NCBI GenBank assembly: GCA_029973955.1
Contig: JARKQJ010000070.1
Span: forward strand, 1-55,378
DNA from: Paludibaculum sp.
GTDB lineage: Bacteria > Acidobacteriota > Terriglobia > Bryobacterales > Bryobacteraceae
Direction of reading: 5' to 3'
Length of the DNA: 55,378 nucleotides
The position numbers and the translations under genes are program-made. The notes beneath the pieces were generated by a model. The model saw only the letters and a list, made by a program, of their open reading frames with translations, had not been told where the DNA came from and ran no database searches. Below, in pieces: positions 55,250 through 55,378 of this stretch (position 1 is its first letter; each line of letters opens with the position of its first letter).

Positions 55250-55287
55250 GTTGCCCATCCCACTGTCGAACCCACGACACAAAGCAA

Positions 55288-55328
55288 ACGGCCGACGGGA
55301 ACGCTCTACGCGTCCATCCGTCGGCCGT
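55288..55328. terminator. Inverted repeat, probable bidirectional terminator
   Basis: Perfect 11-base arms ACGGCCGACGG (55288-55298) and CCGTCGGCCGT (55318-55328) with a 19-base loop. It lies after the BNR gene and before the end of a possible convergent gene. No T-run. Confidence 0.5.
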
Positions 55329-55351
55329 CGGGTTGTGATCGTGCGGGTTGC

Positions 55352-55378
55352 CTAGCGGCGGCCCGGAGGCTCCGGCTG
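55352..55378 (-). CDS. Possible C-terminus of a convergent gene, cut by the window edge
   Basis: On the minus strand the last bases read as eight codons (QPEPPGRR) before a TAG at 55352-55354. The position behind a bidirectional hairpin suits a convergent gene, but too little is present to support a function. Confidence 0.25.
   Translation of the reverse strand, partial: QPEPPGRR

Overview
The window looks like a piece of a high-GC Acidobacteriota chromosome, most likely from the Solibacter/Bryobacter lineage. This is inferred from gene content: two very long Oar-like TonB-dependent receptors with an N-terminal carboxypeptidase-regulatory-like domain, periplasmic carbohydrate enzymes (GH172, GH97, GH35, a DUF6067-type hydrolase, a BNR-repeat protein, a beta-helix protein), two twin-arginine sulfatases, a PEP-CTERM protein, a DUF2891 protein and many serine hydrolases. 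No rRNA, tRNA, CRISPR array, phage gene or transposase was seen.

Layout. 1-11 kb: housekeeping genes mostly on the minus strand (tex, truncated by the window edge; mfd; an hldE-type nucleotidyltransferase; a phytanoyl-CoA dioxygenase-like protein; a beta-helix protein), plus on the other strand a methyltransferase with an apparent signal peptide, a rubrerythrin, a two-repeat membrane-anchored protein and a DUF2891 protein. 11-20 kb: S41 peptidase, sulfatase, PhoD-like phosphatase and GH172 on the minus strand, then a translationally coupled pair of M16 peptidases. 20-22.3 kb: a compact resistance block, arsR-arsM-arsC followed by the fluoride exporter pair crcB-DUF190. 22.3-25 kb: a class A beta-lactamase-like protein, a secreted Gly/Asn/Ser/Trp repeat protein, and a PEP-CTERM protein with a sigma-54-like promoter. 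25-38 kb: a carbohydrate-use region with TonB receptor-GH97, a large hydrolase behind serB, GH35 and a second sulfatase. 38.4-42 kb: a second TonB receptor with its own sigma-70-like promoter. 42-48 kb: DinB, YbaK-like and two tiny genes in one minus-strand group; a serine hydrolase/START-like pair; glcE-glcF without glcD. 48-55.4 kb: mostly plus strand, with a Gfo/Idh/MocA oxidoreductase, mtnP overlapping a GT9-like gene, an SDR-thiolase pair and a BNR protein. Two arrays of a 40-42 bp hairpin repeat lie upstream of mtnP and of the SDR gene.

The signals I rate highest are the paired hairpin arrays, whose stems carry compensatory base changes; the sigma-54-like promoter with an upstream inverted repeat on the PEP-CTERM gene; an ars operon that pairs arsenate reduction with methylation, carries nested operator palindromes and an ArsR with C-terminal cysteine pairs, and has no efflux pump in view; a small Arg/Pro-rich gene hidden between two coupled genes; and a reversal of strand G/C asymmetry across the window that does not depend on gene direction.
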